Shown here: piece by piece, positions 8,436-16,735 of the stretch | How positions within the stretch are numbered: the stretch's first letter is position 1 | Layout of the letters: every line of letters starts with the position of its first letter | DNA from: Bacteroidales bacterium | Lineage (GTDB): Bacteria > Bacteroidota > Bacteroidia > Bacteroidales > UBA7332 | DNA length: 64,000 nt | Direction: 5' to 3' | Assembly (NCBI GenBank): GCA_028687995.1 | Contig: JAQTZA010000013.1 | Span: 1 to 64,000 of the forward strand | Position numbers and translations under genes: made by a program | Notes under the pieces: model-generated | The model's input: only the letters and a program-made list of their open reading frames with translations | What the model was told of the DNA's origin: nothing | Databases searched by the model: none

Positions 8436-9551
8436 TTATTTTTTGATTTCTTTCACTTTCTCTACTTTGTTACCGCGAAGCTTGTCTTTCAATTTAATCC
8501 CAGAAACTACCTCAATGGAAATTCCGTCGGACATACCTACTTTTACAAATTTCTTGGTGTACGTTTGAACAGGTTTTTCTTCTTTCAACACATTTACAAA
8601 AGCAGAGTCGTGACTAAATTCAACCGTATTTTCAGGAATAATAATCACTTTCTCTTTTTTACCTAAAATGATTTCAGCATTTGCACTATAACCCGCTCTC
8701 ACGAATACAGAATCTGGAATCTTAGCCGCAGCTTTAATTTCGAAAAGAATTGCACCATTTTCCTCCACCCCTTTTGGTGAGACATATTCCAAAATTGCAC
8801 TGAATTTTTTATCTTGTAGCGCTCCAATGGTCAATGTTATAGGCATTTTTTCAGTCACACGACCTACTTCTGTTTCATCAATTTTCCCTTTGAAAATCAT
8901 ATCTCCCATATTTGCAATCGAAGCGATGGTTGTTCCCTCATTAAAGTTATTCGATTGGATTACCGAACTTCCTACTTTCACTGGAATATCGAGAATCATG
9001 CCCGATATCGTAGCTTTTATTTGGGTAGTACTATATTTAGCCGAACGTTGAGAAATTCCATCTCGAATAATCTGCAAAGATTCTTTTGCATTCGCCAACT
9101 CTTCTTTGGCTTTCTTATAGTTTGAGTCAACTTTCTCAAAATCATCTTTCGAAATGACACCTTTTTGAAACAATGCAAATTGTCGATCATACTCAGATTT
9201 AGACTGATCAAGTGATATCTGAGATACATTTAATCTTGATTCAGCTGATGTTAATTGTCCCATTTCAGGTATCACTTTTACTTTTGCCAATATCTCTCCC
9301 GCTTTTACCATTTGACCAGCCTCTTTGTATAACATCTCTATAATCCCTGATATTTGAGGTTTTATCATAATTTCGTCTCGTGGCTCCACTTTGCCTGTTG
9401 CAACGGTTTTTTTTTCAATATTTCCAATTTTTGGAGAAACAAGTTCATAAACGGCAACTTCAGGTTGTGATTTTTTCCAAAGAAAATAAAGTACGCCTAG
9501 CACTATTGCACCAACTAGAACGATTAACAAATTTCTAAAAAACTTTTTCAT
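8436..9551 (-). CDS. MacA/HlyD-type periplasmic adaptor (membrane fusion) protein
   Basis: A 371-residue protein with one N-terminal membrane anchor (LLIVLVGAIVLGVLYFLW). The biotinyl-lipoyl-like half follows (TVATGKVEPRDEIMIKPQIS), then a helical hairpin of about 80 residues and beta-barrel segments with a C-terminal membrane-proximal domain. It should bridge the inner-membrane permease encoded upstream to the TolC-like protein encoded 19 bp downstream. Family context supports export of a macrolide, peptide or lipid-like substrate; which one is unknown. Confidence 0.92.
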   Translation of the reverse strand: MKKFFRNLLIVLVGAIVLGVLYFLWKKSQPEVAVYELVSPKIGNIEKKTVATGKVEPRDEIMIKPQISGIIEMLYKEAGQMVKAGEILAKVKVIPEMGQLTSAESRLNVSQISLDQSKSEYDRQFALFQKGVISKDDFEKVDSNYKKAKEELANAKESLQIIRDGISQRSAKYSTTQIKATISGMILDIPVKVGSSVIQSNNFNEGTTIASIANMGDMIFKGKIDETEVGRVTEKMPITLTIGALQDKKFSAILEYVSPKGVEENGAILFEIKAAAKIPDSVFVRAGYSANAEIILGKKEKVIIIPENTVEFSHDSAFVNVLKEEKPVQTYTKKFVKVGMSDGISIEVVSGIKLKDKLRGNKVEKVKEIKK

Positions 9552-9584
9552 ACATCTCTTATTTATTACAATTCATATATTATT

Positions 9585-11096
9585 CTATTCTTCGCGAATG
9601 GCATCAATCGCTTTTATTTGCAATGCTCTCCAGGCCGGTATAAAACCAGCAATCAAACCAGAAATTAAAAGTATAATTAATGCCCAAATTGCCATTTGAA
9701 AACTTATTTGTGGATGAGAAAAAAATACATGTTCCTCAGAATCAACTTTTGAAGCAGTTATTATATAACTGACAACCCGTATTACTGAATAGGTAATACT
9801 CACTAGGAAAATGGTAATCAATGATATCAATTTAATCAATTGATAAAAAAGTGTAGTATTGATTGGAATCCTGAACACATTTAACATATGTAAAATATCC
9901 ATTTCAGATTTGATAGATTTTATTTGTTTGATAATGAAATTTCCAAATAAATATAGAGCTATGATTAAAACAACAAATAAAAAAATCCAGACAATGATTA
10001 TATAACTGAACAGATCAACTAGTACTAAAATTCCAACACCTACACATAATCCTAGAATACCCGCAAATAATGTCAGTAATAAGGTTTCACTCATTACCTG
10101 TGTAATAATTGTACGAGGTTTTGCCCCAATAGCTCTTCTTATTCCAATCTCTTTTGTTCGCTCTTTCACTGTAACCATCATTATATTACTTACACCAAGA
10201 ACTCCTGAAAAAAGTGTTCCAGAAGCCACCACCCAAGTAAGAAAGTAAATTCCCAAAAAAAGATAGCTAAACATAGTAAATTGCTTTTCTAAATTGACAC
10301 TATTTACAGCTTGTGCATCATTTGGAGCAATATTATGCTGTTTTTTAAGCTCATTTTTGATTTGTTCTTCAATCTCACTAATTTTATAGTTATCCTGAGC
10401 AGTAATAGCCAAAAGATGTACATCTTCTCCATAATTATACGCTTGTTGCATAGTTGTTTCTGGTAGAATAACACTTTCCGCCATCGGTCCATTGATATTT
10501 ATGACGGTTATAGGATTTATTACTCCCACCACTGTGAAATACATACCGTTCACTTTTAACATCTCACCAATAGGTGAAATTCCTTTTTGAAACAAATCTT
10601 CATATATTTTGCGACCAATTACAGCTACTTTTCTCTTTTCTCGAATATCAATTTCGTTGATAAATCGACCATATAGCAATTGCTGGTGATCTATTTTATC
10701 ATATACTGGATAAAACCCTTTGACAAAATAGGCTCCAGCTTTATCTTTATAAACAGTATTATTAGGTGAATTGCCGCCAAAGACCATTGGCGTTATGTAT
10801 TTAATTTGAGGAATTTTACTGCGAATAATTTCAATATCGCTATTTTTCATATTCCAGAAACGTCCCTTTCTAAAACCTTTGAATGGCTCGGAAGTAGAAT
10901 TTGTCCAAAAAAAACAAGAATTCGTGGAGAATCCCTTTATTCCTTCCATTATACCATTTTCCAGAGCTTTCCCCGAACCCGCCATAACAACAAGAATAAA
11001 AATACCCCAAAAGATTACGAATCCAGTCATAACACTACGCGTTTTATTACGCGTAAGTGTGACCCAAATCTCCTGCCATCTATCTAAATCGAACAT
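9585..11096 (-). CDS. MacB-like ABC transporter permease (FtsX superfamily) with an internal insert
   Basis: A 503-residue inner-membrane protein. An N-terminal membrane segment (SVMTGFVIFWGIFILVVMAG) leads into a MacB periplasmic core domain (about 50-270), then FtsX-type helices with VKERTKEIGIRRAIGA, a coupling-helix signature, and a terminal helix ending in IPAWRALQIKAIDAIREE. It is about 90 residues longer than the usual 400-420 because extra hydrophobic helices (about residues 365-450) lie between the canonical second and third FtsX helices. No ATP-binding domain is fused and no ATPase gene is in the operon, so the energising subunit must be elsewhere. A TATATTTG box sits at 11122-11115. 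Confidence 0.9.
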   Translation of the reverse strand: MFDLDRWQEIWVTLTRNKTRSVMTGFVIFWGIFILVVMAGSGKALENGIMEGIKGFSTNSCFFWTNSTSEPFKGFRKGRFWNMKNSDIEIIRSKIPQIKYITPMVFGGNSPNNTVYKDKAGAYFVKGFYPVYDKIDHQQLLYGRFINEIDIREKRKVAVIGRKIYEDLFQKGISPIGEMLKVNGMYFTVVGVINPITVININGPMAESVILPETTMQQAYNYGEDVHLLAITAQDNYKISEIEEQIKNELKKQHNIAPNDAQAVNSVNLEKQFTMFSYLFLGIYFLTWVVASGTLFSGVLGVSNIMMVTVKERTKEIGIRRAIGAKPRTIITQVMSETLLLTLFAGILGLCVGVGILVLVDLFSYIIIVWIFLFVVLIIALYLFGNFIIKQIKSIKSEMDILHMLNVFRIPINTTLFYQLIKLISLITIFLVSITYSVIRVVSYIITASKVDSEEHVFFSHPQISFQMAIWALIILLISGLIAGFIPAWRALQIKAIDAIREE

Positions 11097-11180
11097 CTAT
11101 CTCTGTTTATAACACAAATATAGAAAAAGAAACGATTCACTTTAATATTCTACTTTAATTTAAGCAACATTAAGAAGCGA

Positions 11181-11213
11181 AAAAAACCTCCCTGGAAATT
11201 CCAGAGAGGTTTT
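11181..11213 (-). terminator. Terminator of rpsP
   Basis: On the minus strand AAAACCTCTCTGG pairs with CCAGGGAGGTTTT with one mismatch around a 5-nt loop, followed by a T-run. It lies 40 bp past the rpsP stop. Confidence 0.8.
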
Positions 11214-11252
11214 AACTAAGATAAAATGAATCCTATAGCTTTATAACTAAAG

Positions 11253-11828
11253 TTACTCAGCAGCAGGAGCTTCGTCAGCAGCAGGAGTTTCTTCTACTGG
11301 AGCAGCTTCAGCAACTGGTGCTTCTTCTACTACAGGAGCTTCGACTTCTTCTACAACTACAGCTTCTACGACGGCTCTTTTCGATGCCAGTGCTTCAGCT
11401 TTAGCTTTATTTACCTCTTTTTCAGCATCGAGACGTTTTGCTGCAGCTAATTTAGCAGCTTCGCTCAATTTTGATTTTTCACCTTGAACAGTTGCTTGTT
11501 TAGAAGCAGACCATTTTTCGAAGCGAGCATCAGCTTCTTCGGTAGTGAAAGCACCTTTTTTCACTCCACCAGCAAGGTGTTTTTTCAACATAATACCTTC
11601 TTTAGAAAGGATATTACGTGCAGTGTCGGTAGGTTGCGCACCTGTTTGTAGCCAATACAAAGCTCTTTCAGAATTCAAATCTATTGTAGCAGGATTTGTA
11701 TTCGGGTTATAAGAACCGATCCTTTCAATAAACTTTCCATCACGTGGAGCCCTGCTGTCAGCAACTACAACTTGATAGAACGCATAACCTTTGCGTCCGA
11801 ATCTTTGCAATCTGATTTTTGTTGCCAT
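11253..11828 (-). CDS. rpsP: 30S ribosomal protein S16 with Ala/Glu-rich C-terminal extension
   Basis: The S16 core is at residues 1-80 ([56 protein letters not shown]). It is followed by about 110 extra residues that become Ala/Glu/Val-rich and acidic ([19 protein letters not shown]). Long S16 tails are common in Bacteroidota. The start is codon 27 of the ORF track (MATKIRL), since a TTTG-N19-TATCTTTG promoter overlaps the upstream in-frame ATG. It is a single-gene transcript here, without rimM or trmD beside it. Confidence 0.96.
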   Translation of the reverse strand: MATKIRLQRFGRKGYAFYQVVVADSRAPRDGKFIERIGSYNPNTNPATIDLNSERALYWLQTGAQPTDTARNILSKEGIMLKKHLAGGVKKGAFTTEEADARFEKWSASKQATVQGEKSKLSEAAKLAAAKRLDAEKEVNKAKAEALASKRAVVEAVVVEEVEAPVVEEAPVAEAAPVEETPAADEAPAAE

Positions 11829-11876
11829 TAGTCTTTTGTTTAAATGAATTAATAAATGCTTTATTATTAGCGGCGA

Positions 11877-11907
11877 CAAAGATACAATTTTATTCTGTAA
11901 ATACAAA
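11877..11907 (-). promoter_or_regulatory. Promoter of rpsP
   Basis: On the minus strand TTTG (11907-11904), a 19-base spacer and TATCTTTG (11884-11877) match the Bacteroidota consensus well. This rules out the longer ORF-track start at 11906. Confidence 0.75.
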
Positions 11908-12366
11908 ACGGACTAAAATCCGTCATTACAATCATTACAAAATAGTAAAAAACGCCATTTTTGACGTTAAAAAATTATTCTATTTAATGAATATACTATA
12001 AAACAAGGACGTAAAATAGAGTTACAATACACTTTAAACTATCTTCTTATTTTAATTTATTGGATAAAATTCGAAATAATATTACTATTGGTTGATTAAA
12101 TTGTAAAAAAAATAGCTATATTAGCTGTCAATAATACAAAATGGAAGGAATTGAGCACAGATAACCCTATATTTCTGTTTTCAAATCTATAATATTTGAT
12201 AAATTAGTTTCTTGATTGTATAATAAAGTAAAAAATAACAAACCAAATAAAATAAAAAATGTTTTAATAGTGAAAATATTTCTCACAAACAGTTTTGATT
12301 GCAAAATACTTGAATATCACCACACACAAACCAAATATTTTAAACAACCCTTTAAGCTTATTTACT
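11908..12366. other. A/T-rich intergenic region with no gene seen
   Basis: About 460 bases between the divergent rpsP and TetR genes. It is very A/T-rich with stop codons in all frames at short intervals and no strong hairpin. It presumably holds the TetR gene's promoter and any autoregulatory operator, but I could not identify an operator palindrome. Confidence 0.5.
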
Positions 12367-13137
12367 ATGAAGATGAAAGATGGAGATGAAGTAACGAAAA
12401 AAAAGCGGATTAGAAGGAGCAAAAATTTCATTAATGGCGAGATAATGAAAGCAGTATCTTCGGTCATTGGAAATCAAGGTTTTGCAAATCTTGGAATCAA
12501 CTCTGTTGCTATTGAAGCAAAAGTTGAAAAGCCGTTTATTTATCGCAACTTTGGTACGTTCGACAAAGTGCTCGAACAGTACATTTTGAAAAACGATTAT
12601 TGGATGAAATTCATCCTTGAACGTGCTATGGACGGTAAAGTTGATGCCGATGGTAATCTTGACATCCCAGGCCTCTACTCAAGTTTGATGTCAGAGCTAT
12701 ATAAAACAATGGATGAAAGCCGCGATTTCCGCAATATTATTTTGTGGGAAATATACGACGACTCTTCTTTCTTGAAAAAAGTTGCTAACAGACGCGAAGC
12801 TGAAACCAAAGATCAAATTACATTATTGGAAAAACATTTTGCAAATTCAAATGTTGACATTTCGGCTATCACTGCGTTATTGATTTCTGGAGTTTACTAC
12901 ACAGTATTACACAAAGAGATCTCCACATTCTGCGGAATCGACTTCAAAACAAAAGAAGGCAAAAAACGCATGAACGAATCTTTGAAATTTTTATCAACTC
13001 TTCTTTTCGATCAAGTTGATAAAAACAAAGCACTTGTTGCAAAAATGTTAAACAAGGGGATTGAAGCAAGCGTAATTGCTGAAGTTACAGAAACCTCTGT
13101 TGCTTTTGTAAATGAGGTAGCAAAAGGTCTTAAATAG
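12367..13137 (+). CDS. TetR/AcrR-family transcriptional regulator
   Basis: The N-terminal helix-turn-helix is visible at about residues 15-65 (FINGEIMKAVSSVIGNQGFA, then SVAIEAKVEKPFIYRNFG), with the family's Phe/Tyr-rich recognition helix ending. A 190-residue all-helical ligand-binding region follows and gives no clue to its effector. The start is the ATG at 12367 (codon 25 of the ORF track); 12373 is an alternative. It is preceded by a very basic KKKRIRRSK stretch. No co-directional target gene is adjacent, so its regulon is unknown. It ends at a clear terminator. Confidence 0.85.
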   Translation: MKMKDGDEVTKKKRIRRSKNFINGEIMKAVSSVIGNQGFANLGINSVAIEAKVEKPFIYRNFGTFDKVLEQYILKNDYWMKFILERAMDGKVDADGNLDIPGLYSSLMSELYKTMDESRDFRNIILWEIYDDSSFLKKVANRREAETKDQITLLEKHFANSNVDISAITALLISGVYYTVLHKEISTFCGIDFKTKEGKKRMNESLKFLSTLLFDQVDKNKALVAKMLNKGIEASVIAEVTETSVAFVNEVAKGLK

Positions 13138-13162
13138 ACAGTAATTACAAACTATAAAATTG

Positions 13163-13196
13163 AGGTCGATAGATTAAATTCTATCGACCTTTTTTA
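13163..13196 (+). terminator. Terminator of the TetR gene
   Basis: AGGTCGATAG pairs perfectly with CTATCGACCT across an 8-nt loop, followed by TTTTT. It lies 26 bp after the stop. Confidence 0.88.
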
Positions 13197-13276
13197 TTTA
13201 CTAACTTGAGTTAGGTATAAAGAATAAAAAAATTAGTGTTAATTGGGGTGATTCTTTCGGATAAAGTCTTTGTTTT

Positions 13277-13600
13277 CTATCCTGCAAAGTTAAACTTTCC
13301 CACCTGAATTTCATCTTGATCCAGAATAAGTACCCATACTAACTCTATAAATCGACTATAAGAAACCCCAGAATTGAGATGTTGTTTGATAAAAAAAAGA
13401 TAGTAATGCTTATAGTTACGGGATGTTCCGTAGTGAAATCCAACCAGAAAGGTCACAATCTCGCTCTGCGATAACTGCGACGCTCTTTTGCGCGTCTTTA
13501 GTTCATTCGTGGTCAAAGATGTTCTTCTTTTGAATTTCGAGCTCATATTCTTTGTAGAAATCATCTGCAATACAGAAAATTTCGATAATTTTGTCTGTTG
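13277..13600 (-). pseudogene. Remnant of an IS982-family transposase (N-terminal part)
   Basis: The reading frame RKRASQLSQSEIVTFLVGFH, then GTSRNYKHYYLFFIKQHL and VSYSRFIEL, matches my recollection of the N-terminal domain of IS982 transposases. The frame stays open upstream of the ORF-track TTG (SKFSVLQM, like the usual start of these proteins) until a stop at 13601-13603. The catalytic DDE region is missing: after VSYSRFIEL the sequence becomes unrelated and stops. I saw no terminal inverted repeats. It is a decayed insertion, not a working element. Confidence 0.7.
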
Positions 13601-13770
13601 TTATCGTAAGAACTAGTTTTGTTATCTTGTTGATTATCAGTATTGAATATACAAAAAAAACCTCTTAGGATAGATTATTCGTTACGTTGATGAGAAAATA
13701 ATTATTGTGATGAATATCTCCAAATCTAACAAATCATATTGCATTGGGTATAACCCACCAACGACTATCA

Positions 13771-14163
13771 ATGAAAACAATCAGATTAATCACCTGCGAC
13801 AATACATTTGATGCTCACTCCATCAAAAATCAATTAGAAGAGAACGACATTGAGTGTATTTTGACGAACGAGAATTTCACTAATCTGATGCCTCATTTCA
13901 ATAACATAATGGGAACTGGCATCCATATTTTTATTTTCGAAAAAGATCTGGCCAAGGCAAAAGAGATTATAAAAGAGAAGTTGAATGGCGAAGAGGTGAA
14001 TCCAATTTGTCCATTTTGTGGTTCAGCGGATATTCATCTAGGACTTGGCAACCACAAATGGTTGAAACGATTTAATATCTTTATCGCCCTACTTATGCTC
14101 CTTCCCATAGGCAATTTGAAGCCGAAATACTACTGTCGAAGTTGCAAAAATGAGATCGCCTAA
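13771..14163 (+). CDS. DUF2007-like protein with C-terminal zinc ribbon
   Basis: A 130-residue protein. Residues 1-70 (IRLITCDNTFDAHSIKNQLE, then ECILTNEN and HIFIFEKDLAKAKEIIKE) fit DUF2007, a small ferredoxin-like domain proposed to take part in signal transduction. The rest carries CPFCGS and YYCRSCKN, a four-cysteine zinc ribbon split by a hydrophobic stretch (FIALLMLLPIGNL) that could touch the membrane. The ATG at 13771 is chosen because the family starts just before the first strand. Function is unknown. It precedes the esterase gene by 27 bp and may be cotranscribed. Confidence 0.75.
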   Translation: MKTIRLITCDNTFDAHSIKNQLEENDIECILTNENFTNLMPHFNNIMGTGIHIFIFEKDLAKAKEIIKEKLNGEEVNPICPFCGSADIHLGLGNHKWLKRFNIFIALLMLLPIGNLKPKYYCRSCKNEIA

Positions 14164-14190
14164 AAGTTACTTCTGAAAAATACCCAAGCT

Positions 14191-15099
14191 ATGAAAATAA
14201 CCTTTAATAAACTTATTCTACTCGCATTGTGTGTGCTTCTTATGCAAAAAATAGAAGCGCAAACGGCAACGGATTCTATTACTACATTAGCCAATATAAA
14301 GGAGAGTTATAAAATTGATGGAAAGAAATTGGTGGCACTTTCGGAGAAAATTCTCTATAAAAAAACGGCGCAAGTTGATTTGTATATGTATCTGCTTCGC
14401 CCAATGAAGGCAACGAAAAAAAGATTGCCCGCCATCATCTACTTCTACGGCGGCGGATGGGTTGGCGGTGCTGTCGAGTACCAAATACCAACTTCAGCTT
14501 GGTTTCGCGATCAGGGAATTATTGCTATCACGGTCGATTATCGGGTGAAGAGCAGACAAGGAACATCGCCCTTAGCCTGTATTGAAGACGCCAAATCGGC
14601 AGTTCGCTACGTAAGAACTCATGCCAAAGAATTCGGTGTTAATCCCAATAAAATCATTGTAGGTGGCGGCTCTGCAGGTGGTCATTTGGCACTAAGCACG
14701 ATGCTCGAAGGTGGAGATGCGCCAAACGAAAATCTAAAAATTAGCACAAAACCAAATGCGATGGTGTTGCACAATCCGGTGCTTGGGGTCGATTTTGGCG
14801 CGAAATTCTTCGCAGAACATCCTGAGTTCTCTCCTATCTTGAACATAACAAAAAAATGGCCTCCTACCATAATATCAAATGGAACAGATGACAAAACAAC
14901 TGGTTATGCGGGTGCGGTAGAATTCACGCAGAAAATGAATGAGTTGGGAAACACATGTGAATTAATCACTGTGAAAGGAGCCGATCACTCCTGCGATTGG
15001 CCCATTACGAATCCAAATTTTCTACCAACATTGACCCGAATGACTCAGTTTTTGGTGGAGCACAAATTCATTGACAAGAGAAATGTTTTGTGCAAATAA
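14191..15099 (+). CDS. Secreted alpha/beta hydrolase, esterase/lipase (BD-FAE-like)
   Basis: A 302-residue protein with a signal peptide (residues 1-23, cleaved after KIEAQ). The oxyanion-hole motif reads YFYGGGW, where the hormone-sensitive-lipase group usually has HGGG. The nucleophile elbow is GGGSAGGHL, and the acid and base are in the GTDDKTT and GADHSCDW segments. It is likely a periplasmic or exported esterase acting on acetylated or feruloylated carbohydrate, by family; the substrate is not evident from neighbours. Confidence 0.85.
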   Translation: MKITFNKLILLALCVLLMQKIEAQTATDSITTLANIKESYKIDGKKLVALSEKILYKKTAQVDLYMYLLRPMKATKKRLPAIIYFYGGGWVGGAVEYQIPTSAWFRDQGIIAITVDYRVKSRQGTSPLACIEDAKSAVRYVRTHAKEFGVNPNKIIVGGGSAGGHLALSTMLEGGDAPNENLKISTKPNAMVLHNPVLGVDFGAKFFAEHPEFSPILNITKKWPPTIISNGTDDKTTGYAGAVEFTQKMNELGNTCELITVKGADHSCDWPITNPNFLPTLTRMTQFLVEHKFIDKRNVLCK

Positions 15100-15240
15100 T
15101 TGAGAATGAATAATAGAGAATTTTCATTCATTTCATTTATCATCTTTCTGCTCAATTTTTGTGTGAAATTTGCTTGTTGATATGAGCCTGAAATAAATCA
15201 GCCTAATTTGTAATCAAAATGAATTACGGAGCGATTCTGT

Positions 15241-15271
15241 TTGGCAGATTAGCCGAATTTGCCTATTTTTG
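15241..15271 (+). promoter_or_regulatory. Promoter of aroC
   Basis: TTG at 15241-15243, a 20-base spacer and TATTTTTG at 15264-15271. The predicted start point, near 15278, puts the long inverted repeat of the leader almost at the 5' end of the mRNA. Confidence 0.65.
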
Positions 15272-15281
15272 CTAAAATTTT

Positions 15282-15359
15282 ATGAATTAAGATTTTACGA
15301 AAGCAAAAAAGCAGTTTAATAGACTCTTTCTCAACCTAAAAATCGTAATCTTAATTCAT
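15282..15359 (+). promoter_or_regulatory. Long stem-loop in the aroC leader
   Basis: ATGAATTAAGATTTTACGA (15282-15300) is complementary to TCGTAATCTTAATTCAT (15343-15359), apart from a two-base bulge. They enclose 42 bases. The 3' arm ends 15 bases before the aroC ATG, so the structure could restrict ribosome access or protect the 5' end. Direct sequence observation; regulatory role inferred. Confidence 0.6.
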
Positions 15360-15374
15360 TTGGCAAAATCAAGA

Positions 15375-16448
15375 ATGAATACATTTGGCAATATATTTAA
15401 ACTTACCTCTTTTGGCGAATCCCACGGCAAAGGAGTTGGCGGCGTAATAGATGGCGTACCAGCAGGAATCGAAATCGATCTGGATTTTATCCAAAATGAA
15501 CTCAACCGTCGTCGCCCCGGTCAATCGGTCATTACCTCTCCCCGCCGTGAAAGCGACGAGGTAGTTTTTTTCTCTGGAATTTACGAAGGAAAAACAACTG
15601 GAACATCGATTGGATTCACCATTTTCAACGAAAACCAACACTCATCTGACTACGACAATCTGAAGGATATTTATCGTCCTTCTCATGCCGATTATACCTA
15701 TCAATCGAAATACGAACACCGTGATCACAGAGGAGGCGGCCGTTCTTCTGCTCGCGAAACCATTTCGCGTGTTGTTGCTGGAGCTATTGCTAAGCTTGCA
15801 TTAAACCAAATGGGTATAGATATCAAAGCGTACACTTCACAAGTGGGTTCGGTAAAATTATCACGAACTTATCACGATTATAACTTAAGCACCATCGAAT
15901 CGAATATGGTGAGGTGCCCCGATGCAGTGACAGCTCAGCAGATGATTGACTTGATTCATCAAGTAAAATCGGAAGGAGACACCATTGGTGGTGTTATTTC
16001 ATGTGTTATCAGCGGCGTACCCGTTGGATTAGGCAGCCCAGCTTTTGGTAAATTGCATGCAGAACTTGGCGCAGCTATGTTGGGTATAAATTCGGTAAAA
16101 GGATTCGAATACGGAATGGGATTTGAAGGCGTAGGTCTCAAAGGTTCAGAAATGAACGATTCATTTTACAACAATGATGGGGAAATTCGCACTCGAACCA
16201 ATCATTCAGGGGGCATTCAAGGTGGCATCTCCAACGGAGAAGACATCTATTTTAGAGTCGCATTCAAACCCATCGCAACTTTACTCAGAAACGTAGAGAC
16301 GGTGAATAAAGAGGGTAACGAAATTACATTAAAAGCAAGAGGTCGTCACGATTCGTGTGTTTTGCCTCGAGCAGTTCCAATAGTAGAAGCAATGGCAGCG
16401 ATGGTTATATTCGACCATTATTTGATGAATAAATTGAGCAAAATATAA
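15375..16448 (+). CDS. aroC: Chorismate synthase
   Basis: Converts 5-enolpyruvylshikimate-3-phosphate to chorismate with reduced FMN, the last step of the shikimate pathway in the cytosol. The 357-residue product carries [24 protein letters not shown], the [18 protein letters not shown] signature and [19 protein letters not shown] near the C-terminus. The ATG at 15375 matches the family's start; the ORF-track TTG at 15360 adds five residues. The gene has its own promoter and a structured leader. Confidence 0.97.
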   Translation: MNTFGNIFKLTSFGESHGKGVGGVIDGVPAGIEIDLDFIQNELNRRRPGQSVITSPRRESDEVVFFSGIYEGKTTGTSIGFTIFNENQHSSDYDNLKDIYRPSHADYTYQSKYEHRDHRGGGRSSARETISRVVAGAIAKLALNQMGIDIKAYTSQVGSVKLSRTYHDYNLSTIESNMVRCPDAVTAQQMIDLIHQVKSEGDTIGGVISCVISGVPVGLGSPAFGKLHAELGAAMLGINSVKGFEYGMGFEGVGLKGSEMNDSFYNNDGEIRTRTNHSGGIQGGISNGEDIYFRVAFKPIATLLRNVETVNKEGNEITLKARGRHDSCVLPRAVPIVEAMAAMVIFDHYLMNKLSKI

Positions 16449-16735
16449 GGTTAATATGTCAATGTATCTATGTATATTTATTCCAAATAAAGTACTTTAC
16501 TCAATCAACAATGATTAATTTTGAACTTGGAATTTTGTACATCAATACAGAGAATTATATCACCCTTTTTCAAGAAATCAGCATTATTTATTCAGAATAA
16601 AAACAATTTCGTCGCACCAACTGTTTAGATAGCGACTTACTAAAGTTATGTCGTTCTGAATATAGAATTCAACCAATATGTAAGAGTTTTAAAATAGAAT
16701 ATTACAAAAGAAGAACACCCATTAAATTGAAACGT
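16449..16735. other. Intergenic region upstream of aconitase
   Basis: A 287-base gap without an ORF or clear hairpin. A TAATTTTG box at 16516-16523 could be the -7 element of the aconitase promoter, giving a leader of about 200 nt, but I see no good -33 element. Confidence 0.4.

Noticed and set aside
13570-13770. Possible right half or inverted repeat of the IS982 remnant
   Set aside because: I found no matching terminal inverted repeats or target duplication in this stretch, so only the transposase fragment is claimed.
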